DNA of 64,000 nt from Cucumis sativus (taxonomy: Eukaryota; Streptophyta; Magnoliopsida; Cucurbitales; Cucurbitaceae). The stretch is from positions 32,536,732 through 32,600,731 of the forward strand of contig NC_026657.2 in the NCBI RefSeq assembly GCF_000004075.3. Direction: 5' to 3'. The notes below the pieces were generated by a model that was not told the DNA's origin, ran no database searches, and worked only from the letters and a program-made list of their open reading frames with translations. Each line of letters begins with the position of its first letter. Position 1 is the first letter of the stretch. Position numbers and translations under genes: made by a program. Below are positions 58,138 to 64,000 of this stretch, piece after piece.

Positions 58138-61100
58138 CCAAAAAAAAAAGAAAGAAAAAAAAGAAAGAAAATTAAAATTAAAATTGTAATTTTTATTTTT
58201 GTTTGTTTGCTGTTGTAATAATCCAAAAGAACAATTATTTGAAAAGAACAAGAAATTACCATTTCAACATCTTTGGAAGTTAAAAAAAATTTACATCTAT
58301 TTTTTTCTTATTCTACATTTTATTAAAGCGCAATGAAACCTTACATTCAAATTCTATTAATGAAAACCACTCTTAATTTAAGAAAATTGTCAAAAATATA
58401 CAAAATACTCACATATATTATTAATAGTTTTTCTTTTTTTGGTCAATTTATGATAGAAAATCAAGGTGTTTCTTATTGTAGTTCTAAAACTATAGCACAA
58501 TATTTATGTTCATACAACATGTTCATCTAATTTGAAGAGATAATCTTTATATCTTAAAGAATCAAGTAATTAATTAACTTATTATTATTATTGTTAATCT
58601 AAATTTTATTCAATAGACGATAATACAATAATTATCATCTAAAAAACTATTGGTTAGATTCTTCAAATAAAGAGAAAAACAAAATAGGACAATTACATAT
58701 TTTGAAAATAGTATTTGTAATTTGTAATTTTTAATCTAACAGCTTCAATTTTCGAAAATATTATTATTTTTAAAACTTGTACCTTGTAGAAGAAATATTT
58801 GTTTTGTCACTATTAATTTTGATCTAAATTCTGGAAAAGTTTTGAAAGTAAAATTCAATAAATAAAGTGAAATGTGGAAGATTTATTTATTTATTTATTA
58901 GTATTAGTATTATTATCTTAGAACATAGGATGGCATTGTGCAATTTCAACCATATAATATCTCGAAGTGTCATATCAAACTTTTCGGTGATGTCATGTCA
59001 ATTTTTTATTCCAATTTAATGGGATAATTAATATTCAATGCTTTTTTTTTCTTTTTCTTTTTTTAAAAAATAGGACTTTGGGCTAAAATGAAGTAAATGA
59101 TAAAGTAGAAGTATGACTATGAGTGCTAAAATAAACCATATCAATATTTTTTAAAATACATCCATCTGTATAAATCTCATCACACTTTTAAATAATAAAT
59201 CAAAATACTAAAATTTTGTAACAATTTGACTACGTGAAATCAATTATAGCAATTTTATGAATTATAATTAAAAATATATAGCAATATTTTCAAAAGAATG
59301 GTAAATATAGAAATGTCCATCAAAAATAGATTTTTATTGTTGTTAGACTCTAATTAATAGATTAATATTCATAATGCGGTATGTCACCGATAGATTTTGA
59401 CCAAAGTTACTATTTTTGCATTTTTTTTAATTGATGTTATACATTCTATTATTTGGATTTTATTGTTATATTTACGACTATATCCAAAAGAAACTCAAAT
59501 GATCATCCAAGAGTATTATTATCAACTAAACATGCTTAACTGCATCGTTTTAAAATGGTTTTGGAAAATAATAAAAATAACACCAACTATTTATACTTCA
59601 AAAAACAAAAACTTACATTTTTCGATGGAACGTAATATTTTGATCACTTTGTCAATTTTTTTTTTTTTTACTAATTAATCGCATGAAATACACAAAAATT
59701 GGATTTAAGTAATTGTTTGATGGCATAACTCACAACAACACAGAATACACGTAGAAATGATGAAAGCGATTTGAGTGATTTTGGAAGAACAAATAAACAG
59801 TAGGGAAAAGTGATCATTTAAAAACAGCATTCCACAAATTGAAATTTATTAACTTTACCTAAAAATAAAAATGGGGTTTCTAATAAATTAAAGAATTTTA
59901 AAAGGAATTCTTTATCTTATCTTTTAATTGTCAAGAAAATCACATATTGCTTGGAAGGAAAAAAAAATTAGATTTTAGTTCTTTTTTTTTTCTTGTTTTG
60001 CAACTTTTGAATTTTATTTTAAAAAATTTATCATTCACAGATCTTACTGTCAAATAGAAGTTTTGTTATTTGAAATAATTTTTCTTATTTTTATTTTTAT
60101 ATTTAAATTTGGAAATTTTGTCGGTTGAATTTTTTATAATACATCCATGTGTTTATTTGTCCTAAACTTTGATTCTGATCGATAGTAGTTGTCGTTATCA
60201 ACGTAAAATATTGTTAATATATGTATATATCGGTTGATTTTGTTATATTTACAATTTTAATTATTTTTATTTTTTTTTTGAGAAAAAGAGAGAGACATCT
60301 TTTTTGTGACTATAAATGCATCTTTTATGTGCATATTTAATGTAATATATTGATGAAATGGTGGGTGCTTTCACAGCATTAATGAATTGTTTTTGAAAGG
60401 AAGTTAATATAATGAATAAAGTTAACATCATCTCATTGATTGTTCTCAACTAAAAATGAGGTGTAACCATAAATGAACTTCCCATAGCTAAGATAAAAAT
60501 TGCTTTGTTTAAATTAAAATGGTCCATACCATATGCCTTTGTTCACATCTACTATACTCTCTCTTCAATCCTATCTTCTCTTATGCCTTCCTTCCCACTA
60601 CTTCTTACATATATTATACACTTTTTCAAAACCATATATTACACTCTTTTTTCTTCTTCTTCTTAATTATTCATGCATTTTAAATACACACACATATATA
60701 TGCTACACATATTAAATTTTGATGTATTTGGTCTTCGTTCGTTCGTTAGAATGATCATATGACTTATAATACATGTATTTCAAGTCGTGAAATAATACCA
60801 TTATAAGAAAATTAATTTACTTTTAAAGAAACGAGAATAATAAGAACACTTTTGTTTTCTTCTCTTTAGGTTCATTCCCTTTAATTTAAAAGAATAATAA
60901 TAATTCCTCACGTGACGTAGTGATACGACATTAAAAGTTAGATAACTCTTTGTAACTCGATTAAAATGTTAATATTTAGAAATTGAGTTATAAAATATGT
61001 CGTTCATTTGTTTGTGTTTGGAATGCAAAATTATTTTGTGTTGTTGCGAATTTTACCTAAATAATCTACTTTTTTTTCGTGAAGTTTTTTAAAATATGTT

Positions 61101-64000
61101 TATTCAAGAATTTAATCAATTATTGCGTTTGTAAAAAAAAAAAAAAGACATAGATGATTTATTTTATCTACTTTGCACTCCTATATATACACTTCTACTA
61201 TTGCAAAATAAAACTAACCCTAATTAATGTGTGTACCTATTACATTGTACATAATACAATATGAAATTAAATACTATATGTAGTAAGAATTACACTTTTT
61301 TTTTATTTTTTTGGGTAGAATCACTCCAACTTGAGCTATATTTATCGAATATTCAAATAATTTTAGATATTGATGGTATCGTAAAACAGAAGTAAATTGG
61401 AACATCTAATTATTTTTCAATTAGTAAAATATGTTTAAACCATTAGAACTAATCAAGTTGTAATATTCAATATATTTATTTATATTTCTTTTGCTTCTTT
61501 TATTTAATAATATGTAAAGTAGAAATTTGAACTTACGACCTCTAATCCATATTTTATCTTAATTGAATTATGTTTAGCTTCCTAGATTTATTAAATAGGA
61601 ATGCATATTTGTAGAAGTAACCTTCCTTTAATAGTCGCCAAAACAAGTCCATTAATCAAATTATCCTAATAATTAACTCTCATTACTATAATGTTGGCCT
61701 TTAATAGAGGCAAATGATATCAACATGGATTATTTAATCTCTCTCTCTTTCCCTTGATTGTTTAGTTATAGTTTTAAAGATACACTTACAAAATTAGTTT
61801 TTCTAATACTATATCTTAGTTTTCAAAACTTCAAAAACTACTCTTAGAGCTTTCAAAATTTTATAAATTCCTTTCATTAACGCCTTAAAAACTAAAATTT
61901 TAAAATTATAAGAAAATAATAAAAAAGAAATGTTATTAAACTTTTTAATTAACTCTACCTGCTCACTAATTATTACAAAATCTACATATAAAATCTTAAT
62001 TAATACTATGTTAAACAACTGGAAGTCCTGCCCACCTACTTGTCATCAATATGGGGAGCTAATCAACATTAAATTACTTTAATTTGATTAATAGCTCCTC
62101 ATGTTAGGGATCTTAATCTCATCAATTCACAATAACTCAATCCTCTACACAAATGTGAATACATGAATTTCAAGGTTGAGAAGTATTGTAGACAATTATG
62201 TGATGTGTTCACATTTTATAATGTCGTAGTCGTAAACCATAAGTGCATAGGAAGAACACTACAAATATATATAACAGACACATCTTTTTCCAACTGATCA
62301 ATCAAAATTGAAGTAAGTAATCAAACTAACATGATAATTGATTTTTTTATCGATTGGGACATACTAAAATCAACATAAAAATTTGTTAGTAAAATTAGAG
62401 GTAAGGGGTTTGATTATATTCGTTGGCATAAAACGTGAGATATATAAAAGTATATGATAAAAATACATGTGAAGCTTTGTTGTTTTCCTCAACGTAATAA
62501 AAAGGTAGAAATATGAATCACATGAAAGCTTTTTCTTTTCGAACTTTTAGCTAACATTGGTGGAGACAGAAATTCAAACATGAAAGACTTTTCCACAAAA
62601 AATATAATTAAAACATCATTTAAAAAAATAAAAAAAATAAGAAGTTTTTTTGGAGAATTATTTCATGTCGAAAATAATTACACAATAGAGTAAAATTGAA
62701 GGATATATCCATAATATTCTATGAGTATATACTAATAGTCTCTACTGATATCTATCACTATTTGTCATGTATGCATTTTTAAGTTTTGTTATATTTTATA
62801 ATCATTTTAGTTCATTTTACTCTATTTAAAAATAGTAAAAATAATAAATTTAGAAGAGGAAAAACTTTCTTTTTCGTGACAAAAAAATTACTGAATTACA
62901 AAATTCCGTACACTTGATCTTGACATTTTTAATAATGAAATTGGTATCAATTTATTAGTAAGAAGGATGCATGAGCTTCATCTACGTTAGGTTTTTTTAG
63001 CATACTGAAAATTACGTGAATAAATATCTAAAATCATTAATTTTGTAGTTAAATGCCGTTACTTAATTCTTTTTCAAAATACCATTAATTGATGTTAAAA
63101 TTTAACTCTATGATTCTTTATTAAAAGTAAATGAAATGTTTTACTTTTAAAACATTAGACTATATCAATTTTGATGAGTAAAGCTCCATTCAATAAGAAT
63201 ATGATTTAAATTCTATTTTAGTTAGAGATTTATTTCTCTTAACTTTTAGTTTTTCAACTTTCATTTTTTTTCACACTAGTTCATAAACTTTTTTTACAAT
63301 GTCTATTTTAGTCCGTTAAATTTTATTTTCATAAATATCTCAATGTTTGTTATGTTCAAACTTTATTTGAACCAAATAACAAAGACATACAAAACGATCT
63401 AAAAACTATCGAAGACCATAATCAACATCATTACTACAATTGATATTATTTAAAAATCTTTAATCAACTACGAGTAACCGTCCCTCCCAATTTGCTATAA
63501 TGTCATGGTATGTATTATTTTCATCAAATTTTATTATTTTTCATTTGCTACAATATTTACTATTTCTTTCTCAATTCTCAAAACTAAAACGGTTTATACC
63601 TCAAACACCTAATATTATAACCTAAAATAAAATAATCTATACATCACAATACAAATTATTATAATCCCGCTCATGACTCCAAACATCCTTTAAGATTATG
63701 AAGACTCATTCACATAAAAATTAATGTTGTGTCAAATAGTTTGGGAACCCATCATATCTTTCTAATTTTCAAATGAAATTGCTATGATATACTCACAAAT
63801 CTCAAGTTTTCTTTCCCAATCCAAAGGGAAAATTGTGTAAAGTCCACTGCCATGGGGGTTGCTAAACAATGCCTATAAAACTTCTAAGGTCAGGGGGGAG
63901 AGCGGGAGAAATCTATTAGCAAATGATACTTTCTCCCATGAGAATGACTAACGTATTCAATAAATATATGATTAATATTTTCTATTGGATACTGGAGCAA
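58138..64000. other. intergenic region to right edge, no gene seen
   Basis: The MYB 3' UTR (purine-rich start, then AT-rich), then nearly 6 kb of very AT-rich DNA. Copies of the window-wide AT-rich motif occur near 59230-59480 and 62690-62840. A pyrimidine-rich stretch lies at 60530-60670. A slightly more GC-rich piece, 63830-63920, shows no coding frame. No RNA gene or mobile element was recognised. Confidence 0.55.

Noticed and set aside
63830..63930. Possible gene or element at the right edge
   Set aside because: Slightly higher GC only; no open frame, repeat or splice signal that I can support.

Overview
This is a window of plant nuclear DNA from a eudicot. It is AT-rich, with spliced genes that have GT-AG introns, TA-rich intergenic DNA and many non-LTR retrotransposon remnants. 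A cucurbit source is my best guess from the look of the LINE and AT-rich repeats, but that is inference. No bacterial operon, CRISPR, rRNA or recognisable tRNA gene was seen. Exon structures below were worked out by hand from reading frame, splice sites and family knowledge. LAYOUT: (1) 1-680, minus strand, the 5' end of an unidentified gene running off the left edge. (2) 2198-4086, plus strand, the mitochondrial complex I 51 kDa subunit (NDUFV1); its ATG lies alone at the end of a leader exon. (3) 7043-9141, minus strand, a two-exon membrane steroid-binding protein (MAPR, cytochrome b5-like). (4) 11976-37020, plus strand, a 25 kb gene for a CID (RPRD1/ENTH-VHS-like) protein of 560 residues. 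Its introns 1 (10.4 kb) and 2 (8.9 kb) are filled with nested retroelements: degraded LINEs, a processed zinc-finger retrocopy, a 1.4 kb solo LTR and repeated LINE 3' tails. Intron 6 carries a SINE with an internal minisatellite. (5) 38588-42259, minus strand, a ten-exon serine carboxypeptidase-like gene with an uninterrupted 487-residue frame but Ser-to-Ala and His-to-Gln changes in the catalytic triad and a rebuilt oxyanion loop, so it is a predicted pseudoenzyme. (6) 45785-52425, plus strand, a twelve-exon AGD14-type ArfGAP of 673 residues. (7) 56488-58137, plus strand, a three-exon R2R3-MYB of subgroup 1, closest to MYB60, of 294 residues. (8) 58138-64000, AT-rich DNA with no gene I can support. 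HOW THE GENES RELATE: they are ordinary unlinked housekeeping or regulatory genes (respiration, membrane steroid or heme binding, Pol II CTD binding, vesicle traffic, epidermal or guard-cell transcription) and do not form a pathway. The points of most interest are the dead carboxypeptidase with its open frame, the nested insertions with readable target-site duplications inside the CID gene, the isolated start codon of NDUFV1, and the AUG-stop upstream ORF in the CID gene leader.
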